From: a virus
Strand: one strand, 5' to 3'
IMG/VR virus record: IMGVR_UViG_3300020446_000022
Location: 1 to 40,889 of that record
DNA: 40,889 nucleotides
Every line of letters starts with the position of its first letter. Position 1 is the first letter of the stretch. This document shows positions 7,228 to 17,800 of the stretch, in pieces. Made by a program: the position numbers and the translations under genes. The notes beneath the pieces are model-generated. The model was not told the DNA's origin, did not search any database, and worked only from the letters and a program-made list of their open reading frames with translations.

Positions 7228-8253
7228 TTAGTTTTCTGTAACTCCTGTAGGTGGTGGATTAAATGCTCCCTTTATATTAACAGGTCCATTGATTGTTACA
7301 GAAATACCTGTATTGCTTCTTCTTATTGCTGCTCCATCAATGCCTCCTTCTCCTTTTGCTCCACCAGATCCTTCTCCACCTGCTCCTCTACCACCATCGT
7401 CTGCTGCTTCTCCATTTGATCCTCCTTCTCCACCTACACCACCAAATGCTTCATTACCATTATTACTTCCATTACCACCTTCTCCAGCAGTATCAGCAGT
7501 TCCAGAGGTACCAGGACCTCCTTGAGCTCCACCAGATCCACCGCCACCACCAGCACCAGCGGGAACTCCTGCTCCACCACCGCCACCAGCACCTGACGCT
7601 GTTCTTTCTGAATTTTTATCGTGGTCGTGACCACCGCCACCGCCACCTCCTCCACCAAATCCAGCAGAGATAATTGAACCACCAACTGAATTGATGGTTG
7701 TTGGTGAATATTGTACACCTAGACCACTAGTTCCATCATCACCATCTTCACCAGCACCAGAACCATTTGATCCTTCACCACCTTGTCCTCCCGCACCAGA
7801 TATTCTCGCACTGCTTCCTAAATCTATTTGTAGAGTAGTATTATTCCAACTGCCTGTAGTTAATGCACATCGATTGACTGTATTATTAGAATTTTGAGTT
7901 GAACCAATAGTTTTATCAACATGAATCATAACTTTTGCACCATTGCCAGCAGAAGGTTTATTATTTACGGACTTAAAACCACCGACAATCGTAATACCAT
8001 TTGCATCATACTTATCTCTTGCATCTTGTTGAAACTCTGTACTACCGCTATGATAGTTAACAACAATATTTAATTTTTTACTATAAAAGTCTGAAAAACT
8101 AATTGAACCAGTTTGAGGAACACCATTATCTAGTGGTAAATTTGATAATTCACCAATCGTTTGAGATACTCTATATGCTCCAAGTGATCCAGCATTTCCA
8201 AACTCGTTGCTTATATCACTAAAACTAATTTGTCCTGATGATTGTAGTGCCAT
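7228..8253 (-). CDS. Glycine-rich virion protein, possible fibre-tip adhesin (341 aa)
   Basis: The ATG at 8253 gives the N terminus MALQSSGQISFSDISNEFG, a start familiar from marine T4-like phage structural proteins, and lies 4 bases after the preceding fibre stop. A 63-base in-frame extension upstream would run through that fibre's coding end and is unlikely. ISFSD occurs twice near the N terminus. After about residue 150 the protein becomes a chain of Gly runs (one of eight Gly) split by short acidic, Ser or Asn segments. This resembles the polyglycine-helix tips of T-even gp38-type adhesins, in which the loops between Gly runs contact the host. The neighbours are fibre genes. The adhesin role is inference from composition and position. 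Confidence 0.72.
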   Translation of the reverse strand: MALQSSGQISFSDISNEFGNAGSLGAYRVSQTIGELSNLPLDNGVPQTGSISFSDFYSKKLNIVVNYHSGSTEFQQDARDKYDANGITIVGGFKSVNNKPSAGNGAKVMIHVDKTIGSTQNSNNTVNRCALTTGSWNNTTLQIDLGSSARISGAGGQGGEGSNGSGAGEDGDDGTSGLGVQYSPTTINSVGGSIISAGFGGGGGGGGGHDHDKNSERTASGAGGGGGAGVPAGAGGGGGSGGAQGGPGTSGTADTAGEGGNGSNNGNEAFGGVGGEGGSNGEAADDGGRGAGGEGSGGAKGEGGIDGAAIRRSNTGISVTINGPVNIKGAFNPPPTGVTEN

Positions 8254-8257
8254 GAGA

Positions 8258-11200
8258 TTAATGTGTGTGTTTTTTGAGTTCCTCGACCTCTTCTTTGAGT
8301 TCCTTGATTGCCTCAATTAAAAGAGGAACAAGTCTATCATACTGAACTGTGATGTACTTATCATCAACGGGTGCAGGGAATACTGCTTCTGGTAATACTT
8401 TTTGTACTTCTTGTGCAGATACACCAGCAAATGATTTCTCTGTGTCATATCCAAGTTCCCCACCAATCTTATTAAAGTTGTATGTGAAACCATTTAAGGA
8501 CATGACTTTATCTAATGCACCTGTGATGCCAACCTTATTAGTTTTTAATCTATCATCAGATACAAATGCGATGACATTGCCAGTGAAACTTCCTTGACCT
8601 GTAACAGATATGTTATTACCAAATGTGGATGTATTGTCTACATTTAATGTGCCATCAAGATCAGTATTACCAGTTACATTTAAAATATCTGTAATTTGAA
8701 CAGTGCCACCAGCAGAGTCTAATATTAGATTACCTGATGAAGTATCAATTTCATTGTCATTTGTAATTGCGACCTTAATATTTCCAAATGTACCTCCACC
8801 ACCAGTGAAGTTGTTTGATCCTAGATCAATGTCACTACCTACGGTCAATGACCCAGATACAGATACATCATCGTCAAGGGTAATTGTACCACCAGCAGAG
8901 TCAATTACTAAATTACCAGTGCTTGTGTCAATCTCATTATTTGCTGTGATACCAAATCTAATGTTATCAAATTGTGCACCATCATTACCAGTAACTTGTC
9001 CTGATATCACTGCTGTTCCTGATACTGTTAAGTTGTCAGTAATTTGAACAGTTCCACCAGCAGAGTCTAATATTAGATTACCTGATGAAGTATCAATTTC
9101 ATTAGCAGCAGTAATACCAATCTTCACACTATCAATGGTTGCACCTGTCGCAGTTAAACCACCAATGTTGTAAGTTTCTGTTCCTGTTCCAACTGTGCCA
9201 CTTGTTTCCTTACTTACAAGTTCAATCCAGTTTCCAGCATGAGCAAAGAATCCTTTTCCTACAGCGTGAACATGAGCGAACATACCATGATATGTGCCAG
9301 CATTTGGTAAATCAGAATAGTTAGCGTATAGTGATGGAATCTTATTCTGACCAGATATACCCTCTATGATACCATTTGCATCGATTAATCCTGCAAATGT
9401 GGATATACCAGCTACTGTTAAATCTCCTCCGATATTGGTATTTTTCTCAATACCCATACCACCTTCAATTACATAACAACCCTCATCTTTATTATTTGAT
9501 TGAGTTGTATCTGTAATTTCTAGAGTGCTATTAATTTTAAGTGTGCCTGTAATTGTACAGTTATCATTGACTTTAATTTCATTGTTGAACGTAACAGGAC
9601 CATCAAACTGTGATAACACTCGATTTGATTTACCACCCTCAACTATAATTCTCTCTTTAACAACTACCTCATCAAATATAACACTCAATCTTGATGGATC
9701 TTGACCTGTAACTGTTGGAGTTGGTGCATCAAATGTTGTCTCTTCACCAGTTGTAGATGTGACTCTCTTGTTTCCAATATAAAAGTCACCTCTGTTATTC
9801 ATACCAGTGTAAACAACAGCACCACCACTTTTCTCTTGCGATTGTGATAAGAACTCTTCTCTCTCTGTAAGTGTTCTGTTCTGAACCTGTGGTAGACCAG
9901 TTGAGTAGTTACCTGGACCAAAACCAAGATATTCAAAAGTGTGACCTGATGCACGAAGTATTGACGGTCTTCGGAACTCAACAGAAAGAGGTTTGATTTT
10001 TTTAACTATTGAATTTACTGCGTGACTCGCTTTTAAACTACCAAGCACACCTCGAATCACTGTAATTTCATCTAATCCAGATCCACTTAAAGATGAACTG
10101 GTGACTCTCATCATTTCATTATCAATCTGAATATATGATCCAATTGGTATACGAGTTACAGTGCCGATACCAGAATTAATAGGTGTAATTCTTAAATTCG
10201 TATCAATTACATTATTTGTAATTGCAGCAACAAGAGTAAATGATTGATTATCATAAAATGTTAAGTTTCTCGCACCAATACTTTCTGTTGTTGCATCTGA
10301 ATTTGCGTTTGATGAATTTAATCCGTTTGGTAATATACGAACACCAGCAAGATTTGAATTTGTAATTGCAGAGAAGTTAGTGACACTAATCTTCTCTTTT
10401 ACAGAGAATGTGCCTAGATTGTTGTTTGACGTATCAAGAACCGTAAATTTATTTCCTGATACAAATCCATGTGCTGACTGACATACAAAAGTTGATATTC
10501 CTGTAGCGGAATCAAATGTATCTGATGTAATAGTAACTGCTACACCAACATTAATTGCATATTGACCAGATATAATTAAAGGATCACCAGATGTCTTCGC
10601 AACAGAAACAGATGTTGTAGATGGGCAAGCAGTAATTCTATAATGTCCACCAGCAGTTGTACCAATACCTGTGATTTGTAGTACATCATTTTCACAACTT
10701 GATATTTCATTTTGAGTGATAGTGTATCTTGCATTACCATCTCCAGTTCCAATGGCAGTGGCATCAAAAAATAACCCTTCAGGTGTATAAGATGATCCAC
10801 CAGTAATAATATCTACATTGGAAACACCACCACCAGATACTACAACTCTCGCAGTTGCACCTTTCCATGTTCCTGAAGCAGAACCGCTTAACAATCTAAC
10901 ATTCTGGAATGTTCCATTATTATAAGCTGCACCACCTGTAATCGTACCAGTGCTAATACCACTGAAATTATGCTCTCGATTAAATCCGATGGTCGCGATA
11001 CCAGCAGATGAATCAACAGTTGCGATTGATAGACCAACACCAAAAACTTTAAGAACACTGTCAATAGATTCTCTAGTGATGCTCTTTTTAAGATCATTAG
11101 TTACAACTTCACCAAGAGGAGCTCTCTTTGCAAAAGATACAGCAGCAGGTGGGTTATCATTGAAGTTATCTTTATCTAATTGTGGATATAAATCAACTAC

Positions 11201-14167
11201 TTTCTGACTATACTTATTACCTGTAAATTCAGTAGGCATTGAATTATCTGCCTTCAAAATATAAAGATGATAGACACCATCCTGTACATTTTCAATATGA
11301 GGAGATATAGTCTCACTTCTATAAATGTAGAAGTTAGATTTAAGATCGTTTCTTTCAAATCTTGGTAGATCTGTATTTCTGATAGTTACATCATTGGTAG
11401 AATTTGTACCTGTGCTATGAACAACACCATCTACATCAGTTGTGGAATATTTAAACTGTTTATCATTAGTAATTTCAGATACAGAGAATGTGCCATTGAA
11501 TCCTAAATTGTCTGTACCAGCAGTATTTGTGCTACTTGTGACATTCTTAACTATGATATCATCACCAACATTCAAGTCATGAGGTATTTCACTAATGACA
11601 GTTACAATATTAGATGTTTGTGTACAAGTTCCAATAAATCTTGGATTACGATTAAAATCAAAGTCTGCTGTAGTTAAATTTGATAATCCAACATCAGCGT
11701 TCTTTCTGAATCCTGTACTACTTGACTCCTGTATAATAAAACTTTCTTCTGGATTTTTTGTATTAGGAAGTTCTTTTGGTATTGCGACACGAACTCTATA
11801 AATTTTATCGTCAAGTGATCTGTCATCATCTCTTCTTGTGAGGAATGATGTCTTTGTTTTTACTATCCCAGAACTTGAATTGATTGATGTATATGCACTG
11901 TTTGTTGTTGCAACTTTAATAAACCACTGTGAGTTTACATCATCATATTGAATTGGTGATCCAATTTCACCTGCTTCCTTGTCATGAACACGACTTACGA
12001 TTGATAATTTTGTACCTTGAAAGACTGTAATCGCTGTATTATTGTTAGCGTTAGTAAGAGTTGATGCAAGTTTGATTTGTGTATCTGAATCTCTGATCGC
12101 AAAGTAAACTTTATTTTCTTCTATATTTTCTGGTAAATCACCATCATCACTGAATATTCTTACCTTCTCACCTGTCTGAATTGTATGAGTTGGAACTGTG
12201 AATACATTGTTTGTAGGACCAGATGTAACTACATATCTTTTCTCACTTGTATTTGTTCCAATACCTATTGTAGATCCAGCACCGATGATATTATCAAGCA
12301 TCTGAATATGTGCTGTGACAGTTGCTGCTGATCCAACTTGAACGGATAATGAATCATCAATTTTTGCACCAACTCGATAACCTTGAATTAAAATTGGTGG
12401 TGCATCATCTTTATCTTCAAATCCAAAGAGATACAAATGACTTGATATACCAACTGATTTTGTTTTTGTAACATCAAGTTGTAACCAATCAATAGGTAAA
12501 CTTTTGGTTGTGATTGCTTTCGGAGTGATAATTGATGTTATAAATCCTTTGTTATCTTTTGCAAATGCTTCTTTCTTAAATCCTTCAGCAACAAGTGATA
12601 TTTGTCCAAAGTTTGAGTTTGAGTTAGTGATAGATGCATCACCACCTGATTGAGCATCGAAATGTTTATTGTAACCTATTGCAAATACAGATACAACCTG
12701 TAAAACTGCATCATTAATAATTGATATATGAGTTGTATCCCATCCAGTTCGATATATCGCACCTGAATCTAAATGATAAACTGTGGATTGATCTAAAGAT
12801 GAAGATTGTGTTGATAATGCAGATCCTTTTACAGTTGTAAGTGCGATACCCTCATATAATCTATTTGTTGGATTATATTTTACAAATGCTCTATCATCTT
12901 TCTGCAATGAAATACCAGTAAACTGGGCAACAACCATTGAACGGAATCCATTTGCCTTTTTACCATCTGCTTTCATTCCCTGCATACCAAATACTGATCT
13001 TAATGAACAGTTAAAGATATAAGGGGATGCACCAGATACAGTATCTGTTTCAACAGTAATTGTTGCAGAAGAAATGTTTGGTGTTGCTGGTAAGTTTTCT
13101 CGTACAAAAGGTAAAACATATGTAAACTGTTTACTATTTGCAACAGTTGCCACCTTTGTTGAAATATTATAGTCGACTGGAGTAACACCTCTTATCTTTA
13201 TTGGTGTTCCTACATTTAATCCATGATCTTGTGGAGTTGATACAGTCACAACAGAACCAGGTGTATTTCCATCTCCAGAAATAATACTACCGCCTGATAC
13301 AGGGATGGGGTCAGATTTAAATGCACCAACTATCTCAAATTCCATTCTCTGTTTTGAGAACCCAAGAGTATTTGAGGGGAACTTTTGATCAATATCTCTA
13401 CCTGATGCTAAATTAAAGGCATTGGATAGTTTACTATAATACATATCCAAATCAGTGATGGTATAACCTGGTGGGTTATTAACACCATCTGCATATTCAA
13501 AACATGTTAGTTTGTGATGAGAAAAAGTAGGTTTTGCTTGATTAGTTGTAGAGAAATCAGAATCATCTGTATATACAAGACCTGTATCAAGACCATCAAA
13601 GAAAGAAAACTGCCAAAAGTAACAACCACCAGTAATTCTAAAAATTGCAGATGTTCCAACACTTGGATCAGTTGGATTTGGAACATATAGAGGTCTGATT
13701 TTTGTTTTTCTTAAATCAAGACCAACAATTGACGTACCACGAGGGATAATACATCCACCATTTATACTATTAAACTTATAAAGAATATTATCTTCTTGAG
13801 TTAAATCAAAATTAGATGTAAGATTTAGAGTTAAAGTATCTTGTGCAACAGTACCAACACCACCTGATGGGGGAACTGCGTATGCAGTACCACTATTATT
13901 ATAGATTGCAAAACCAGGTCTATTATCAATTACATGATCACCAGGATATACTAATATTGTTGTCTTTTCGGTTATATCATTATTTGTTCCCCTTACATAT
14001 GAAAATCTCGCAGATTCAAGCAGAGCTCTTTGAATCGTTTTAAATGGTTGTGCTAATGAATTACCTTGATTTGATATACTATCAGTAGCATCCAGATCAT
14101 TAGGATTTACATAGAGAATTTTTCCCTCTGTGTTCTTTATAAAATTCTCTAACTTATTAAGAGGCAT
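8258..14167 (-). CDS. Giant tail fibre/virion protein with C-terminal S74 chaperone (1969 aa)
   Basis: Residues about 15-90 (LYVNPNDLDATD, SLAQPFKTIQRALLESARF) look like a DUF1565/pectate-lyase-type beta-helix start. A long beta-rich shaft follows. Near residues 1640-1850 there are three copies of a unit centred on NEIDTS(S/T)GNL.(L/I)DSAGGT. The last 100 residues are an intramolecular chaperone of the endosialidase/Peptidase_S74 type: S1870 starting SDDRLKTN, then GVSAQEVQKVLPEAV, YDRLVPLLIEAIKEL and a coiled-coil end. In that family the chaperone trimerises the shaft and is cut off just before the conserved Ser. A mid-protein segment (HTFEYLGFGP...NRGDFYIG) is shared with the 958-aa protein. 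A late-type ATAAATA lies 31 bases upstream. Confidence 0.85.
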   Translation of the reverse strand: MPLNKLENFIKNTEGKILYVNPNDLDATDSISNQGNSLAQPFKTIQRALLESARFSYVRGTNNDITEKTTILVYPGDHVIDNRPGFAIYNNSGTAYAVPPSGGVGTVAQDTLTLNLTSNFDLTQEDNILYKFNSINGGCIIPRGTSIVGLDLRKTKIRPLYVPNPTDPSVGTSAIFRITGGCYFWQFSFFDGLDTGLVYTDDSDFSTTNQAKPTFSHHKLTCFEYADGVNNPPGYTITDLDMYYSKLSNAFNLASGRDIDQKFPSNTLGFSKQRMEFEIVGAFKSDPIPVSGGSIISGDGNTPGSVVTVSTPQDHGLNVGTPIKIRGVTPVDYNISTKVATVANSKQFTYVLPFVRENLPATPNISSATITVETDTVSGASPYIFNCSLRSVFGMQGMKADGKKANGFRSMVVAQFTGISLQKDDRAFVKYNPTNRLYEGIALTTVKGSALSTQSSSLDQSTVYHLDSGAIYRTGWDTTHISIINDAVLQVVSVFAIGYNKHFDAQSGGDASITNSNSNFGQISLVAEGFKKEAFAKDNKGFITSIITPKAITTKSLPIDWLQLDVTKTKSVGISSHLYLFGFEDKDDAPPILIQGYRVGAKIDDSLSVQVGSAATVTAHIQMLDNIIGAGSTIGIGTNTSEKRYVVTSGPTNNVFTVPTHTIQTGEKVRIFSDDGDLPENIEENKVYFAIRDSDTQIKLASTLTNANNNTAITVFQGTKLSIVSRVHDKEAGEIGSPIQYDDVNSQWFIKVATTNSAYTSINSSSGIVKTKTSFLTRRDDDRSLDDKIYRVRVAIPKELPNTKNPEESFIIQESSSTGFRKNADVGLSNLTTADFDFNRNPRFIGTCTQTSNIVTVISEIPHDLNVGDDIIVKNVTSSTNTAGTDNLGFNGTFSVSEITNDKQFKYSTTDVDGVVHSTGTNSTNDVTIRNTDLPRFERNDLKSNFYIYRSETISPHIENVQDGVYHLYILKADNSMPTEFTGNKYSQKVVDLYPQLDKDNFNDNPPAAVSFAKRAPLGEVVTNDLKKSITRESIDSVLKVFGVGLSIATVDSSAGIATIGFNREHNFSGISTGTITGGAAYNNGTFQNVRLLSGSASGTWKGATARVVVSGGGVSNVDIITGGSSYTPEGLFFDATAIGTGDGNARYTITQNEISSCENDVLQITGIGTTAGGHYRITACPSTTSVSVAKTSGDPLIISGQYAINVGVAVTITSDTFDSATGISTFVCQSAHGFVSGNKFTVLDTSNNNLGTFSVKEKISVTNFSAITNSNLAGVRILPNGLNSSNANSDATTESIGARNLTFYDNQSFTLVAAITNNVIDTNLRITPINSGIGTVTRIPIGSYIQIDNEMMRVTSSSLSGSGLDEITVIRGVLGSLKASHAVNSIVKKIKPLSVEFRRPSILRASGHTFEYLGFGPGNYSTGLPQVQNRTLTEREEFLSQSQEKSGGAVVYTGMNNRGDFYIGNKRVTSTTGEETTFDAPTPTVTGQDPSRLSVIFDEVVVKERIIVEGGKSNRVLSQFDGPVTFNNEIKVNDNCTITGTLKINSTLEITDTTQSNNKDEGCYVIEGGMGIEKNTNIGGDLTVAGISTFAGLIDANGIIEGISGQNKIPSLYANYSDLPNAGTYHGMFAHVHAVGKGFFAHAGNWIELVSKETSGTVGTGTETYNIGGLTATGATIDSVKIGITAANEIDTSSGNLILDSAGGTVQITDNLTVSGTAVISGQVTGNDGAQFDNIRFGITANNEIDTSTGNLVIDSAGGTITLDDDVSVSGSLTVGSDIDLGSNNFTGGGGTFGNIKVAITNDNEIDTSSGNLILDSAGGTVQITDILNVTGNTDLDGTLNVDNTSTFGNNISVTGQGSFTGNVIAFVSDDRLKTNKVGITGALDKVMSLNGFTYNFNKIGGELGYDTEKSFAGVSAQEVQKVLPEAVFPAPVDDKYITVQYDRLVPLLIEAIKELKEEVEELKKHTH
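8706..8755. repeat. 50-bp direct repeat, copy 1 (1969-aa fibre gene)
   Basis: This 50-base segment starting ccaccagcagagtct is identical at 9054-9103. It encodes the core of the NEIDTSSGNLILDSAGG unit. A third, diverged copy lies between them near 8891-8940. Confidence 0.8.
9054..9103. repeat. 50-bp direct repeat, copy 2 (1969-aa fibre gene)
   Basis: Identical to 8706-8755 and offset by 348 bases (116 codons), so exchange between copies would keep the frame and remove or add two protein repeat units. Confidence 0.8.
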
Positions 14168-14197
14168 CGCTTAACTTACACAAAATATTACTATGTT

Positions 14198-14455
14198 CTA
14201 TTTATCCGCTTTGGAATCCTGTTGAACTTCAGACCTTACTTGATTAACCATGGCTTGCCTTTGCATTGCTTTCCTTTTCGCTTTTAAACGTGCAGCAAGT
14301 TTCTCTCTCGCACTAACATCAGCATCATGCTCTTTCTCCTTTGGTTTTTCTCTGTTAACGGATGGATTTGGAGTTGATTTAAATTTACTTACTGCGTCTC
14401 TTTGTTTTTGGCGAAGAGTATCGATATTCTCTTTTAATTTATCGAAAGATTTCAT
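14198..14455 (-). CDS. Small basic coiled-coil protein (85 aa)
   Basis: I do not recognise a named family. The protein is highly charged: an N-terminal heptad-like helix (FDKLKENIDTLRQKQRD), a Pro/Lys-rich linker, and an Ala/Lys/Arg helix (REKLAARLKAKRKAMQRQA). There is no membrane segment. It sits between the two giant fibre genes with a late-type ATAAATA 12 bases before its ATG, so it is probably a late-expressed accessory or minor virion component. Confidence 0.6.
   Translation of the reverse strand: MKSFDKLKENIDTLRQKQRDAVSKFKSTPNPSVNREKPKEKEHDADVSAREKLAARLKAKRKAMQRQAMVNQVRSEVQQDSKADK
14199..14205 (-). promoter_or_regulatory. Late-promoter-like element before the 1969-aa fibre
   Basis: ATAAATA on the minus strand, 31 bases before the giant fibre ATG and overlapping the end of the 85-aa gene. 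Confidence 0.5.
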
Positions 14456-14522
14456 GGGTTTTTAAGTATTTATCAGCATCCATCATCATGTGTTGTGTGG
14501 ATACGTACAATTTCATCATCAT
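14439..14522 (-). CDS. Possible 27-aa ORF bridging two small genes
   Basis: An ATG overlaps the TGA of the 90-aa gene (ATGA). It opens 27 codons that run through the intergenic gap into the start of the 85-aa gene in another frame. It would fill the only gap in this stretch. It also contains the late-promoter-like element, so the coding signal may be accidental. No family recognised. Confidence 0.25.
   Translation of the reverse strand: MMMKLYVSTQHMMMDADKYLKTHEIFR
14467..14473 (-). promoter_or_regulatory. Late-promoter-like element before the 85-aa gene
   Basis: ATAAATA on the minus strand, 11-12 bases before the ATG of the 85-aa gene. This is closer than the other elements, so the transcript would have a very short leader. 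Confidence 0.45.
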
Positions 14523-14791
14523 GTTCCCTCATTTGATTTTTTTCTTTTTCTTCTTCTTCTTTTATCTTGTGAGGTGATTGGTGTAAAATAGATTTGTTCT
14601 TCATCTAATTTTTGTTTACAAATTTTAAGCACACCCATAAATTCATCAGGTGTTTCACATTTTATATATCTCTCCTCTCCAGTATCACTAAAGATAACAA
14701 ATTTTCTAGATGAAATGTTAATTAAGACTGATTCTACAAATCCATCAAAAGACATAAGTGATACCCGTACCCACTCATTATATAGGATCAA
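14519..14791 (-). CDS. Small conserved-looking protein of unknown function (90 aa)
   Basis: I do not recognise a family. The N-terminal two thirds look like a small beta fold (WVRVSLMSFDGFVESVLINI, RKFVIFSDTGEERY). The tail is strongly basic (KRRRRKRKK) and might bind nucleic acid. The longest reading frame starts at a TTG 10 bases after the 1788-aa fibre stop. The first in-frame ATG is at 14755, which would remove WVRVSL. Because WVRVSLMSFDGF reads as one strand I keep the longer form, but the start is uncertain. Confidence 0.5.
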   Translation of the reverse strand: MILYNEWVRVSLMSFDGFVESVLINISSRKFVIFSDTGEERYIKCETPDEFMGVLKICKQKLDEEQIYFTPITSQDKRRRRKRKKSNEGT

Positions 14792-14801
14792 GATTATTAT
14801 G

Positions 14802-17800
14802 TCAACCTTCCAGTTTTTCTAATCGTGACTTAAGATTCTCTATTGTTTGTTGTTGTTCCTTCATTGCCTCAATCAACAATGGCACAAGTTTCTCATAACG
14901 AACAGTCATATAGTTTTCATCAGCGGGTGCAGGAGCAACAGCTTCTGGTAAAACTTCCTTAACTTCTTGAGCAGATACTCCAACATGAATCTCTTCCTTA
15001 TCATATCCAAGATCAGCAGCAGTATCATTAAAGTTGAATGTAAATCCACTCAATGACATGAGTTTTTCTAGAGGACTTTCAATTGGTGTGATATTTGTCT
15101 TCAATCTCATGTCAGATGCGAAAGCAGTGATGTTATCTGTGCATAAAATTTGTCCACCATTAGTAAGTGTAATTTTAACAGTGTTTGGTGTAGATCCTAA
15201 ATTACCACCAGTATTCATAATTCTTACACCATTATCGAATCTCATTGAACAATATCCATCATTCAAATCAACTATGTCTCCATCATCAGATAGACGAACA
15301 CCACCACCTGTATCATTATCATGATTAAGAGATATACTACCATTTAATCGTAAATCATTTGTCGATGGATTATAACTAATTCCAGCATCAGTATAGACTG
15401 TCTCTGCAGTTGCTGTTGAATTATTGTCAGTTACAAATGTCAGATAATGAGTTGAATTATTTCCTCTAGATTGAGTCTTGATCTGGTCTGCGTTAGAAGC
15501 ATTAGGGACACTATTTAAGTTGATAGTTTCCCAACTCCATGTGCTACCGTTAGACATAGCAACTTGACCATTATTTCCATTATCACCTGTACTATCCTGT
15601 AGTTCAGTGATTCTTGCTGCAAGTAGTGTAAATAAATTAGATTGTGGATTATAAGTTAATTGGTCATCATAAAATACACTATTCTGTGTGCCATTATTAC
15701 CATTTAAAAATGCAATGTATCGTGTGGCATTTGTATCTTCTTCAGATGCCTGTACGCTTTGAGCACCACCAGCATTTGCAGTTCCCCATGCCCATCCACC
15801 AGAACCATTTGCAATCGGAACCTCGCCAGTTGTTCCAGAATTACCAGTTGATTCCTGAATTGTTGCTGGTCTAATCTTACTAACAGTAAATAAATTACTA
15901 CTTGGATTGTAATGTAACTGATCATCATGTCTTAAATTTTTTGTGCCATCACCACTTCCCTCAACAAAAGTAAGATAATGTAAAGTTGAAGAATCTGTTT
16001 CATCAGAGAATATTTGTAATGATGATCCAGCAGAGGGTACACCCCAATCCCAACCACCTGATCCATTCGCCACAGGAACATTACCAGTAGATCCTGTATT
16101 ACCACTCGCATTTTGAATTTGTGCTGGTTTGATTTTTTGAGATACAAGAACATTTGTATTTGGATTATAATATAAATCACCATCTGTATAAACACTTTCA
16201 TATGAGAGAGATCCATTATTACTATCAACAAAAGTTAAGTAATGCGATGCGTTAGTTGCCCTTACTTGTGTTCTTACTGTATTTGCTTGTGAAACAGTCG
16301 CTGCACTAAAGTTAATACCAGTTGTAGTGATACTTGTGACTCTTCCCTTTGCGTCAATAGTAGGAATTGGAACTTGAGTGGAACTTCCATATGTTCCAGC
16401 ACTCACTCCTGTTGCTGCTAAAGTTGCATTTGTAAGATTAATATTTGCAGTACCATCAAAGGATATATTATCAGTGCTTATATCACCAGAAACTGTAAAG
16501 GTTCTTGGATTAGTTAATTTGTTTGCCTGTGCAACAGTTGCAGTACCAAAGTTTATACCCGTTTGACTGATGGCAGTCACAAGACCTTGATCATTTACAG
16601 TTACAACAGGTGTATTTTGACTATTACCAAATTGTCCCGCTGATAATCCACTTATTGTTTTTAATTTACCTCTTAATATGACATTGGCAGTACCATTAAA
16701 TGCAACACCAGCAGCAGATACATCACCAGCATTGTTTGTTCCTGTATTTCCATCAATACTAAAGTTACGATTATTTGCTAATTGAACTGCTGTTTGAACA
16801 GTCGCGTTAGTAAAATTGATATTTCTAGTGCTTGCAGAAGTAACTCTCCCCTTTGCATCAACAGTAACTTGTGCATATTGTGTGCCAGTGGAATTTCCAT
16901 AAGTTCCAGCAGACACACCACTATTAGCAAGAGAAGTAACTAGATTTACATTACCAGTTCCATTAAATGATACTGCTGATGCTGATATATCTCCCGTCGC
17001 ACTAAAGTTTCGAGAGTTTGACAAAGCATCAGCGAAATTAGCTGTTCCCTGAAATGCACCGTTAAATGTTGTTGCAAATATATTACGGAACTTAAGTGAT
17101 GAGTTACCAATATCATATTGATTATTATCCTCTGGTAAAATGACAGAATCACCTGATGTAGCAAACCTTAATCTTGCACTACCACCACCTTCTGCATCAT
17201 ATATTCTGACACCATTTGCCATTCTGATTGAACAATATCCATCATTTAAATCAACGATATCACCATCATCGCCTAACTCAATACCACCACCAGTTACATT
17301 ATTAACTGTAACATGAAGTGATCCACCGAGTGTAAGTAAACCAGTGCTTGGATTATATTTTAATGACTCATCAGTAAAAACACTTTCATAAGTATTTGAT
17401 GAGTTATCAGAATCAACAAATGTTATATGATGAGTTGCATTTGTATCCCTTGTAACTGTGCGAATCGCATTTGCATTTTGTGCTGTACCAACAGTGGATG
17501 TAAGGAAATCAATGGCAACCTCACTTGCTGCAGTTATTCTTCCTTTACCATCAACTGTGATTCTTGAGTATGATGTTCCAGTTGTGTTACCAAATGTCCC
17601 AACATTACTATTGACTGTATCTAAAGTTGTGTTGAGGGTGACATTACCCGTACCATCAAAGTTTTGTGCTGGAGCATCAACATCTCCTGTAATCGTAAAC
17701 GTTCTTACATTTTGAAGTGCTGTTGCTGTATCAGAATTACCAGTGATGCTTGCTGTGACATTATCAGCAAAAACATTTCTCCATCTTGTTCCAGTCAGTC

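Noticed and set aside
7500-7700. CRISPR-like short repeats (ccaccagca and similar)
   Set aside because: Repeats follow the codon period of Gly runs, vary in length and have no regular spacers.
7289-7897. Plus-strand open frames rich in Pro, Ser and Leu opposite the Gly-rich gene
   Set aside because: Gly runs (ggn) read antisense give Pro and Ser runs without stops. No ribosome site or independent context; they are shadows.
8253-8316. Longer N terminus for the Gly-rich protein
   Set aside because: The extra 21 residues are a Lys/Arg/Ser/Asn reading of the upstream fibre's coiled-coil codons. MALQSSGQISFSD is the familiar start.
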